From assembly GCA_021810175.1 (NCBI GenBank), contig JAJZJJ010000260.1, positions 1 through 5,398 of the forward strand: a DNA stretch of 5,398 nucleotides, given 5' to 3'. Shown in pieces: positions 1-4,982 of this stretch. Positions within the stretch are counted from its first letter, which is position 1. Every line of letters starts with the position of its first letter. This stretch comes from Acidobacteriota bacterium (GTDB lineage Bacteria; Acidobacteriota; Terriglobia; Terriglobales; Acidobacteriaceae). The translations under genes and the position numbers were made by a program. The notes under the pieces are model-generated. The model was not told where the DNA came from. It did not search any database and worked only from the letters and a program-made list of their open reading frames with translations.

Positions 1-285
1 AATTCACTGCGCCTGGCGTGGATTCCTCGCTGTGAACGGATGGATTTTTTCCGCAGCGTGCTGGCAGCGCTGACCAATCGCGTATCCGGTCCGGGCGAGG
101 GCGAACCGGGAGGGCAGATGCGGCCGTACTACGACGACATTGTACGGATGGTCTGCAAACCGATACCAAATTCGAAAAAGCGGTCACGGTTGCTGGTCGA
201 GGCGGATGGTGAGGTGCTGGGGACCAGGCATCTGGAGGTGACGGTGGCCAAGGAGCGGATCTCGCTGGTGTTTCCGGCGAAATAA
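1..285 (+). CDS. C-terminal part of an unrecognised protein (probably 5'-partial)
   Basis: The frame is open from the first base of the window to a TAA at 283-285, giving 94 codons. The first in-window ATG is at 40 (81 residues), but no Shine-Dalgarno precedes it (upstream bases CGCTGTGAACGG), and the 13 codons before it look like ordinary coding sequence (NSLRLAWIPRCER). The gene therefore more likely starts left of the window. The visible part has a Gly/Pro-rich stretch (SGPGEGEPGG), a charged middle (NSKKRSR) and a strand-rich tail (RLLVEADGEVLGTRHLEVTVAKERISLVF). There is no signal peptide, membrane segment or catalytic motif that I recognise, and I assign no function. It is followed after about 95 bases by the proline dehydrogenase on the same strand. 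If it really starts at 40 it would be a small hypothetical protein of 81 residues. Confidence 0.55.
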   Translation, partial: NSLRLAWIPRCERMDFFRSVLAALTNRVSGPGEGEPGGQMRPYYDDIVRMVCKPIPNSKKRSRLLVEADGEVLGTRHLEVTVAKERISLVFPAK

Positions 286-346
286 GGCATTTCGGAACGA
301 GAGTTGCGGGCCGATGCATGCAGCACTGCCGCAGATGTTGTTCTCG

Positions 347-355
347 TGCGACAAT
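347..355 (+). promoter_or_regulatory. Possible extended -10 element of the proline dehydrogenase gene
   Basis: TGCGACAAT reads as an extended -10 (TGn followed by GACAAT, four of six matches to TATAAT). It would start transcription near 362 and give a leader of about 18 bases to the ATG at 380. There is no good -35 upstream. If real, it would exclude the ATG at 314. This rests on motif matching alone and is weak. Confidence 0.22.
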
Positions 356-379
356 ACTGAGTTCTTCGCTCACAAGTCG

Positions 380-1306
380 ATGCCAATTCTTCGTTCCGCT
401 TTCATCGCTCTCTCTCGCAACGCTGCCCTTCGCTCGTTTTCTGAACGGTCTTCGATAGGCCGCCGCATGTCGTCACGTTTTGTGGCGGGCATGCAGGTGG
501 AAGACGTGCTGCGCGTAGCGGAAACCATCAACCAGCAAGGCATGGCTGTAACGCTCGACAGCCTTGGCGAAAACGTGAGCACGGCGGATGAGGCCCGGCG
601 GGCGGCGGATATTTATCACCGTCTGCTGGATGAGATTCGCGCACGCGGGCTGAATGCGAATGTAAGCGTGAAACTGACGCAAATGGGGCTGGAGCTGAGC
701 GAGCCGTTGGCGCATGAGATTGCGGCGGGGCTGGTGCAGCATGCGGTCGAGGCGGGCACGTTTGTGCGGATCGACATGGAAGGCTCGGAGCTCACCCAGG
801 TGACGGTGGACATGGTGAGGGAGATTCACGCGCGGCCAGGGCATGCCGAGCACGTGGGTGTGGTGATCCAGGCGTATCTTTTCCGCAGCGCGGAGGATAT
901 TGCCCGACTTGTGAAGGACGGCGTGCGCATCCGGCTGTGCAAGGGTGCGTATAAGGAGCCGGCGTCGATTGCGTTTGCCGAGAAGCGCGCCGTGGATGCG
1001 AACTACGTGAAGTTGATGCAGACGCTGCTGACGAGCGGGCTGTACCACGGGATTGCGACGCACGACGAGGCGATGATCGTGGCGACGAAGAGACTTGTAG
1101 CCGAGCGCGGGATTGACCGCAACAGCTTTGAGTTCCAGATGCTGTACGGGATTCGGCGCGACCTGCAGGCGGAGTTGGTGGCTGATGGCTACCGGATGCG
1201 GGTGTACGTCCCGTTCGGGGCGGAGTGGTACCCGTATTTTATGCGGCGGCTCGCCGAGCGGCCGGCGAATGTTCTGTTCCTGGCGAAGAATCTACTGCGA
1301 AATTAA
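380..1306 (+). CDS. Proline dehydrogenase, monofunctional (PutB/FadM-like, FAD-dependent)
   Basis: This enzyme oxidises L-proline to pyrroline-5-carboxylate with FAD and passes the electrons to membrane quinones, the first step of proline catabolism. Family hallmarks run in order along the 308-residue protein: LDSLGE (about 59-64), VSVKLTQMG with the active-site lysine at 98, RIDMEGSE (about 130-137), VVIQAYLFRS, RIRLCKGAYKEP, ATHD, FEFQMLYGIRRDL, and near the C-terminus YFMRRLAERPAN, whose adjacent arginines (289-290) correspond to those binding the proline carboxylate in known structures. The length matches the roughly 300-residue monofunctional enzymes. No DNA-binding or P5C dehydrogenase domain is fused, so this is not bifunctional PutA, and no P5C dehydrogenase gene lies in the window. 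I chose the ATG at 380 because MPILRSAFIALSRN matches where this family begins. The frame extends to an ATG at 314, but those 22 residues look non-homologous. Neither start has a clear Shine-Dalgarno. The stop overlaps that of the minus-strand neighbour. Confidence 0.95.
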   Translation: MPILRSAFIALSRNAALRSFSERSSIGRRMSSRFVAGMQVEDVLRVAETINQQGMAVTLDSLGENVSTADEARRAADIYHRLLDEIRARGLNANVSVKLTQMGLELSEPLAHEIAAGLVQHAVEAGTFVRIDMEGSELTQVTVDMVREIHARPGHAEHVGVVIQAYLFRSAEDIARLVKDGVRIRLCKGAYKEPASIAFAEKRAVDANYVKLMQTLLTSGLYHGIATHDEAMIVATKRLVAERGIDRNSFEFQMLYGIRRDLQAELVADGYRMRVYVPFGAEWYPYFMRRLAERPANVLFLAKNLLRN

Positions 1307-3921
1307 GAGTTTTGCGGCGGCGAGGCGAGTAGATGCGCGACTGCATCGTGCAGTTGCTGCGTGATACCGTCCGGCGATGCGCTGGGGTCGAAACGCATGG
1401 GTTGGCCGATCCGGACTTCCATGGCTCCAGCATGGAACCAGCGCTTGCGGTGCTGAGTGATTTCTTTGAGTCCGGCGAGAGCGACGGGAAGAACAGCGGC
1501 ATTGCTTTCCTGCACAAGCAGGCCGATACCGGAACGGAAGTAGGTGAGTTCGCCTTCGGTTCTGTGACCTTCAGGAAAGATGAGCACATGGAAGCCGTGA
1601 TCGAGTGCGAGGCCGGCGTGATCGAAGCTGCGCCGGAAACCGGCGCTACGGGGTAAAGGAAAGACATTGAGCAGCGCAGTGACGAGCCAATAAGAAAGCG
1701 GTCCAGTTACAGATGGAAAATAGAGGTCTTCGCCACGGCGGCGGCGCCAGTCGCGGAGCAGATCGGCCGCCATGGCGATGGCGACGCGGCGACGGAGTGC
1801 GGAAGGCAGTCCGTACAGGACAAGCGGAACGTCATAGGTGCTGATGTGATTGGCGATGATGAGCAACGGCTCGGATGCGTCGACGGTTCCTGCACTGCGT
1901 ATGCGCGGCGCGGCGAAAGCCCAGACGAACGGGCGCAGGACCGCCTCGATGAAGAGAAAGCGAATGGCGCGCACGGGGCGTGACCACGGCCAGCGGGAGT
2001 AAACGTCGCGCTGGGGTGGGGGTGACGGTTGTGGCATTGCGGCCGGCGGAACGGTTGGGGCTGTGCCGGGGGCGATAATCGCGACTTCGGCGGAGGGCGT
2101 CACCGTATCGGGTGCAATTGGAACACTGGCACCAACTGCAGCACGCAGCTGGCCCAGCGTCTGTGCCTCTTGAATTATTCGGTCGTCGAGAGTCACGCCG
2201 AGTTCCTCTTCGAGGCGATCCTGAAGTTGGACGCGGCCGAGACTGTCGAGGCCAAAGTCCTCTTCCAGGCGAGTTGAGTCCGTTATTTTTTCAGGCTGGC
2301 GGCCGCTGACGTCGATGAGGAGCGCAATGAGTGGATCCTCGACCGTTTGGCTGATGGCCGGTGCGCTCTCGGGGCGGTTGATCCAGGCGATGAGTGGGCG
2401 CAGCTGGACTTTGCCGGTGGCAGTGCGGGGCAGGTCGAGGCCGGGCCAGAGTTTCCAGTAGCGGATACGCTGGTGCTCTGCTAGTTCTGCGTTGGCGGCG
2501 ACGATGGCGCGCTGGGCATCTTCCTGTGAGCCATGAAATACGAGAATGGCAGCGGGCTCGTTGCCGGAGGCAATGTGGTGCGGGACGACGGCACAGGCGG
2601 CGACGCCGGGCTGGCGCTGGAGCACGGATTCGACATCTTCCGGATAGACGTTGAGGCCGGAGGGTGTGACGATCACCTGACTCTTTCGGCCCAGGAAGCG
2701 CAGATTACCAGAGGAATCACGCTGGGCGAGGTCGCCGGTGGAGAGCCACTCGGATTCCATGGGATGAAGCGCGCCTTTGCTCCAGGTAGCGCCGGAGATC
2801 ATGGGGCCACGGACGAGGATTTCACCTTCGTCCGTGAGCCGGACGTCGCGGCCAGGCAAGACCTTGCCGATGGTGCCGCGGCCAATGTTGAAGGGGTGAT
2901 TGAGAGTAATCAGGGCGGAGGACTCGGTCATGCCATAGCCCTGTACAAGAGCGAGGCCGAGGAGGGTCCAGAAGGTTTCGACTTCAGGGGGCAAGGCGGC
3001 GCCACCGCAGACGAAGGCCCAGAATTTGTAACCGAGGAGGGAGTGAATCTTGCGGAAGCGCCACCAGCGTGCCCAGACGCTTGTACCAGCAGCGGCCTTC
3101 AGTTGTGATTCCAGCAGGGGAAAATGGTCGAGCAGGTGAGCGCGCAGGAGCTGGAGTACGCGCGGGACGGCGACGAGGAGCGAGACGCGGTCGTCATGGA
3201 TGGTCTGGATGATGTGCTGCGGCTGGAGGCGGTCGTCGAAGTGGACTTCAGCCCCGAGGAAGGGTGGAATCCAGAGGCCCATGAACTGTCCGAAGACATG
3301 GCTGAGCGGCAGGGTGTGCAGAAAGCGCAAGGGATGGACGATGCGTTCGTAGCGAATGTACTTTTGAATCTCGTTTTCGATGGGAGCGAAGCTGGAGAGG
3401 ATGTTGCGATGGGTGTGGACGATGCCGCGGGGCTCGGCGGTGGTGCCGGAGGTGAAGAGGATCTGGACGGGGGTTTCCGGCTGGACGGAATGGTTGATGT
3501 GGCTGCCCTGTGATTCCGGGAGGGCGGTATCGAGTTCGGTGAAGTGGAGGTGGGGGATGGTGGTGTTGCCGAGCGAAGCGAGGAGTTCGGAATCGGCGAG
3601 GATGAGTTTGGGTTGGACGTCGGCGAGGACGCGGCGGGCGAAATCGGCTGAGCCTGTGGCATCGAGGGGTACGGCGATGACGCCGCGCTGGATGCAGCCG
3701 TGCATGGCGCCGACCCAGAGTGCGCTGTTGGCGCCCCAGAGCACAACACGGTCGCCGAAGTGGATGGAACGGCGCATGAGCTCGAGGGCGAAACGGTCCG
3801 CAAGGGTAGCCATTTCGGCGTAGGTGGTGGGATAGCGGCGGACCCCGCGATGCTCGACGATGGCCTTCTCCGGGCCGTGGCGGCGGAAGTCGTCGAGCAG
3901 CGAGATGAGCGTTTGCCGCAT
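1303..3921 (-). CDS. Trifunctional fusion: AMP-forming acyl ligase, acyl carrier protein, PlsC-type acyltransferase
   Basis: The 872-residue protein has three domains. Residues about 5-512 form an ANL-superfamily ligase. They carry the nucleotide loop LFTSGTTAEPRG (155-166), YGMTES (329-334), STGDL (394-398), the hinge GRKSQVIVTPSGLNVYPEDVE, and the C-terminal catalytic lysine in PRTATGK (K504). Residues about 525-597 form an acyl carrier domain with FGLDSLGRVQL, where S560 is the expected phosphopantetheine site. A Pro/Ala-rich linker (about 600-637) leads to an acyltransferase (about 640-872) with NHISTYD (HX4D, H692 and D697), FPLPR (754-758) and FPEGHR (782-787). A hydrophobic stretch at about 654-670 may contact the membrane. 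The domains suggest that it activates a fatty acid with ATP, loads a carrier and acylates a lysophospholipid-like acceptor. E. coli Aas joins the two enzyme activities in the opposite order and without an ACP. Substrate and acceptor are not deducible. The start at 3921 has GAAAGG at 3928-3933 (minus strand) six bases upstream. Confidence 0.93.
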   Translation of the reverse strand: MRQTLISLLDDFRRHGPEKAIVEHRGVRRYPTTYAEMATLADRFALELMRRSIHFGDRVVLWGANSALWVGAMHGCIQRGVIAVPLDATGSADFARRVLADVQPKLILADSELLASLGNTTIPHLHFTELDTALPESQGSHINHSVQPETPVQILFTSGTTAEPRGIVHTHRNILSSFAPIENEIQKYIRYERIVHPLRFLHTLPLSHVFGQFMGLWIPPFLGAEVHFDDRLQPQHIIQTIHDDRVSLLVAVPRVLQLLRAHLLDHFPLLESQLKAAAGTSVWARWWRFRKIHSLLGYKFWAFVCGGAALPPEVETFWTLLGLALVQGYGMTESSALITLNHPFNIGRGTIGKVLPGRDVRLTDEGEILVRGPMISGATWSKGALHPMESEWLSTGDLAQRDSSGNLRFLGRKSQVIVTPSGLNVYPEDVESVLQRQPGVAACAVVPHHIASGNEPAAILVFHGSQEDAQRAIVAANAELAEHQRIRYWKLWPGLDLPRTATGKVQLRPLIAWINRPESAPAISQTVEDPLIALLIDVSGRQPEKITDSTRLEEDFGLDSLGRVQLQDRLEEELGVTLDDRIIQEAQTLGQLRAAVGASVPIAPDTVTPSAEVAIIAPGTAPTVPPAAMPQPSPPPQRDVYSRWPWSRPVRAIRFLFIEAVLRPFVWAFAAPRIRSAGTVDASEPLLIIANHISTYDVPLVLYGLPSALRRRVAIAMAADLLRDWRRRRGEDLYFPSVTGPLSYWLVTALLNVFPLPRSAGFRRSFDHAGLALDHGFHVLIFPEGHRTEGELTYFRSGIGLLVQESNAAVLPVALAGLKEITQHRKRWFHAGAMEVRIGQPMRFDPSASPDGITQQLHDAVAHLLASPPQNS

Positions 3922-3960
3922 GCTGAACCTTTCGGCATCCGTGTGGGATGCCTTCGCCTA

Positions 3961-3970
3961 TCTATATATT
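3961..3970 (-). promoter_or_regulatory. AT-rich -10-like box upstream of the ligase-ACP-acyltransferase gene
   Basis: On the minus strand the sequence reads AATATATAGA inside otherwise GC-rich DNA, containing TATATA (3968 down to 3963). It lies about 40 bases before the start codon, which would give a leader of roughly 35 bases containing the GAAAGG ribosome-binding site. No convincing -35 hexamer sits at 16-18 bases. TATATA is its own complement, so it could equally serve a plus-strand transcript. The position is right but the support is weak. Confidence 0.3.
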
Positions 3971-3998
3971 GTGCAGGAACCGCCTTTCTTTGATGGGA

Positions 3999-4028
3999 TG
4001 ATGGGTTGGGCGCTGATGGGTTGGGCGC
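3999..4028. repeat. Perfect tandem duplication of a 15-base unit
   Basis: TGATGGGTTGGGCGC occurs twice head to tail without a mismatch (3999-4013 and 4014-4028). A partial related unit (TGATGGGA) lies directly before, at 3991-3998. The array is about 75-105 bases upstream of the ligase fusion start codon, just outside the likely core promoter, and before the mini-ORF on the other strand. It could be a slippage duplication or a repeated regulator-binding site. The sequence does not decide between these. Confidence 0.85.
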
Positions 4029-4063
4029 GGGAGCCACGCTTTTCTTGTTTTTCAGGAGGATAC

Positions 4064-4114
4064 ATGCGGATTTGTAACGATTTACATTCCCATTCAAGCC
4101 AACAGCTGGCTTGA
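4064..4114 (+). CDS. 16-codon mini-ORF with a strong ribosome-binding site (leader-peptide candidate)
   Basis: The ORF reads MRICNDLHSHSSQQLA and ends with TGA at 4112-4114. AGGAGGA at 4054-4060 is the best Shine-Dalgarno in the window, three bases (TAC) before the ATG. The product is too short for a domain. It has two histidines, three serines and two glutamines, but no long run of one amino acid as in classical amino-acid attenuators. Its last codons form an 8-pair hairpin (4094-4101 with 4107-4114), and a short stem followed by T's lies 29 bases after the stop. This arrangement resembles a leader peptide with an attenuator, yet the next plus-strand gene is almost 590 bases away. It may be a leader cut off from its gene, a small protein, or chance. 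Confidence 0.35.
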   Translation: MRICNDLHSHSSQQLA

Positions 4115-4127
4115 GGAGGCACCCTCA
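4094..4127 (+). promoter_or_regulatory. Two mutually exclusive hairpins at the end of the mini-ORF
   Basis: TCAAGCCA (4094-4101) pairs perfectly with TGGCTTGA (4107-4114) around the loop ACAGC, covering the last codons and the stop codon. TGAGG (4112-4116) can instead pair with CCTCA (4123-4127). The arms share 4112-4114, so only one can form at a time. A ribosome at the stop codon would block the first and change the second, which is the geometry of translation-coupled regulation. No downstream target gene is adjacent. Confidence 0.35.
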
Positions 4128-4142
4128 GTTCAAAAAGCTTTT

Positions 4143-4160
4143 ACGACCCCCGTCGTTTTT
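4143..4160 (+). terminator. Short T-tract hairpin, possible weak intrinsic terminator or attenuator
   Basis: ACGAC (4143-4147), a CCCC loop, and GTCGT (4152-4156) are followed by further T's to 4160. The stem has only five pairs, so termination would be weak. The first copy of the dispersed repeat begins inside this hairpin. It lies 29 bases beyond the stop of the mini-ORF. Confidence 0.35.
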
Positions 4161-4191
4161 GTGGGTAAGTGGTTGATTCTATTGGAAGTTA
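4147..4191 (+). repeat. Dispersed repeat, copy A (diverged)
   Basis: This copy starts with CCCCC and shares TTTTTGTGGG, GTTGATTC and a closing GTTA with copies B and C in the same order and nearly the same spacing. It carries several substitutions and a two-base shortening near the end. It is the oldest-looking of the three copies. All three point the same way. Confidence 0.6.
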
Positions 4192-4212
4192 TACCCGTTA
4201 TTGATCGATTAA

Positions 4213-4268
4213 CCCCCGGTGTTTTTGTGGGGATGTTGTTGATTCCATGGGACAGGTTAGGGTTCTAA
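4213..4268 (+). repeat. Dispersed repeat, copy B
   Basis: This 56-base unit opens with CCCCC, followed by a T-run, GTGGGGATGTTG, TTGATTCCATGGGACAGG and TTAGGG, and ends in TCTAA. It matches copy C with four mismatches, including 40 identical bases (4223-4262 with 4385-4424). Its end contributes to a hairpin GGTTAG/CTAACC (4255-4260 with 4265-4270) that copy C has largely lost. TCTCC/GGAGA (4271-4275 with 4280-4284) follows immediately. Confidence 0.85.
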
Positions 4269-4296
4269 CCTCTCCCTTTGGAGAAAAGCGGTTCAC

Positions 4297-4323
4297 CGCA
4301 AAGCACGCAAAGAGCGCAAAGGA
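4297..4323 (+). repeat. Three tandem 9-base units, CGCAAAGnn
   Basis: CGCAAAGCA, CGCAAAGAG and CGCAAAGGA follow each other without a gap between repeat copies B and C. The first seven bases are constant and the last two vary. I recall similar GCAAAG-rich patches between genes of Acidobacteriaceae, but cannot verify that here. No coding role is visible. Confidence 0.8.
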
Positions 4324-4374
4324 AGGCCGCTAAGTTTCTGGGGGTGGTTGGAGGGTCGAAAAAAAGATTCGGAG

Positions 4375-4430
4375 CCCCCATTGCTTTTGTGGGGATGTTG
4401 TTGATTCCATGGGACAGGTTAGGGGTCTAA
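4375..4430 (+). repeat. Dispersed repeat, copy C
   Basis: This is the second well-conserved 56-base unit, in the same orientation as copy B, starting 162 bases after it and ending 46 bases before the stem of the strong terminator. The mismatches with copy B are three in the segment after CCCCC and one near the end. In all three copies C's at the start face G's about 15 bases later, so a small C/G stem is possible. Confidence 0.85.
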
Positions 4431-4476
4431 GGGGATCTTTTTGGAAAATCCTCCGGGTGGGGCGAGATGGAGATGG

Positions 4477-4507
4477 AAAAAGCGGCCCGCAGGTGGGGCC
4501 GCTTTTT
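4477..4507. terminator. Strong bidirectional intrinsic terminator without an adjacent gene
   Basis: AAAAAGCGGCCC (4477-4488) is perfectly complementary to GGGCCGCTTTTT (4496-4507) around a seven-base loop. This gives a GC-rich stem with T5 on the plus strand and, by symmetry, T5 on the minus strand. It is the best terminator in the window. On the plus side the nearest upstream candidate transcript start is at or before the mini-ORF at 4064. On the minus side no gene lies between it and the right window edge. It either ends an untranslated RNA, insulates the toxin-antitoxin operon, or is left over from a lost gene. Confidence 0.9.
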
Positions 4508-4580
4508 GTATGTCCTTACTTTCAGGATAACAATTTTGAGCTTAATTACCGGCACATTGGGGACTGGCCGTCCATGCAAA

Positions 4581-4662
4581 GGCGGCTTCGCCGCGATCCC
4601 AGGTCTCCTTTGTGGACCGGTTCGACTCGCTCAGGGTCCGCTCAGGGCGGGCTATGGGGCAC
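4581..4662 (+). repeat. Hairpin-headed intergenic repeat, left of the toxin-antitoxin genes
   Basis: It begins with the hairpin GCGGC-TTC-GCCGC (4582-4594), followed by TCCCAGGTCTC (4597-4607), and ends with ATGGGGCAC (4654-4662). The same order of parts occurs right of the toxin gene at 5311-5357, with 21 of 27 bases equal in the head. About 50 bases lie between the two blocks here, containing two CGCTCAGGG units and a possible GGACC/GGTCC stem (4614-4618 with 4635-4639). The other copy has only about 13 bases between its blocks. Confidence 0.6.
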
Positions 4663-4672
4663 GCTGCAAGAA

Positions 4673-4689
4673 GTAGTAATATTTACTAC
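4673..4689. promoter_or_regulatory. Palindromic operator candidate of the toxin-antitoxin operon
   Basis: GTAGTAA-TAT-TTACTAC has perfect 7-base arms and lies 11 bases before the antitoxin start. It contains TAATAT (4677-4682), the best -10-like hexamer nearby, so a protein bound here would block RNA polymerase. Ribbon-helix-helix antitoxins of this type usually repress their own operon through such a palindrome, with the toxin as co-repressor. That role is inferred from the family; the palindrome and its position are directly visible. The GC-rich DNA upstream offers no convincing -35. Confidence 0.7.
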
Positions 4690-4700
4690 CAGAGGTACTT

Positions 4701-4982
4701 ATGCCGGAGATCCAGAAAATCAGCGTTGCTCTCACTGCCGAACAAGTCAGGGTGCTCAAAAGCGCTGTGGAGACGGGAGAGTATGCCACCACCAGTGAAA
4801 TTGTGCGGGAGGCTCTGCGGGATTGGCAGTGGAAGCGGGAGATGCGGGATGAGGAGTTGAGCCGGTTGCGGGAGCTTTGGCGGGAAGGCAAGGCCAGCGG
4901 AAGCGCCGCGCCGCTTGACCTGGCCGAGACACGCGAGGCGGCGCGGAAGAAGCTGGGGAAGGCGACAGGAAAAATCGCATGA
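4701..4982 (+). CDS. parD: ParD/CopG-type ribbon-helix-helix antitoxin
   Basis: This 93-residue protein is the antitoxin that neutralises the ParE-like toxin encoded directly downstream and probably represses the operon. The N-terminus shows a ribbon-helix-helix fold: a beta strand QKISVAL (5-11), helix one TAEQVRVLKSAVETG (12-26), and a turn with YATTSE leading to helix two, SEIVREALRDWQW (32-44). Two such chains pair their strands to contact DNA. The C-terminal half is charged and probably flexible (REMRDEELSRLRELWREGK, then a Lys-rich end), as expected for the toxin-wrapping part. Its length is normal for the family. AGAGG at 4691-4695 lies five bases before the ATG. The TGA overlaps the toxin ATG (ATGA, 4979-4982), pointing to translational coupling. 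A palindrome just upstream is the likely autoregulatory site. Confidence 0.92.
   Translation: MPEIQKISVALTAEQVRVLKSAVETGEYATTSEIVREALRDWQWKREMRDEELSRLRELWREGKASGSAAPLDLAETREAARKKLGKATGKIA

Larger units (their letters stand above)
3934..4672. other. Long gap without a convincing protein gene, rich in repeats and hairpins
   Basis: Between the start of the ligase fusion gene and the toxin-antitoxin operator I find no ORF with family resemblance. The one ORF with good translation signals has only 16 codons. The stretch holds a tandem 15-mer, the mini-ORF with alternative hairpins and a T-tract hairpin, three copies of a longer repeat, a 9-base tandem repeat, a strong bidirectional terminator and a hairpin-headed repeat near its right end. 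Base composition falls locally (T-runs, AT-rich boxes) compared with the flanking genes. It looks like a site where repeats accumulate and where one or more untranslated transcripts may be made. Confidence 0.7.

Noticed and set aside
473..1063. Minus-strand ORF of 196 residues opposite the proline dehydrogenase
   Set aside because: It is the antisense of a gene with a complete set of family motifs. Its translation is rich in His and Arg with no recognisable domain.
380..1306. Bifunctional PutA or its fragment
   Set aside because: The protein is complete at the length of monofunctional proline dehydrogenases and ends normally after the YFMRRLAERPAN region. No dehydrogenase domain follows in any frame.
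2533..3108. Plus-strand ORF of 191 residues inside the fusion gene
   Set aside because: It is antisense to the ligase domain, Gly/Glu-rich without motifs, and has no ribosome-binding site. The minus-strand frame carries all the catalytic motifs.
3099..4097. Minus-strand ORF of 332 residues overlapping the ligase start
   Set aside because: Ser/Pro/Ala-rich, low-complexity product of an alternative frame of GC-rich coding DNA, without domain signals. It overlaps the well-supported ligase domain.
4147..4430. CRISPR array
   Set aside because: Only three unevenly spaced copies, spacers of 21 and 106 bases, a diverged first copy and no cas genes.
4673..4689. Palindrome read as a terminator
   Set aside because: The stem is AT-rich, the loop has three bases and no T-run follows. 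Its position directly before the antitoxin start fits an operator better.
4409..4798. Plus-strand ORF of 129 residues starting in repeat copy C
   Set aside because: It runs through the strong terminator, the intergenic repeat and the operator, then overlaps the antitoxin in another frame. Its ATG lies in the repeated CCATGGG word and no family resemblance is seen.
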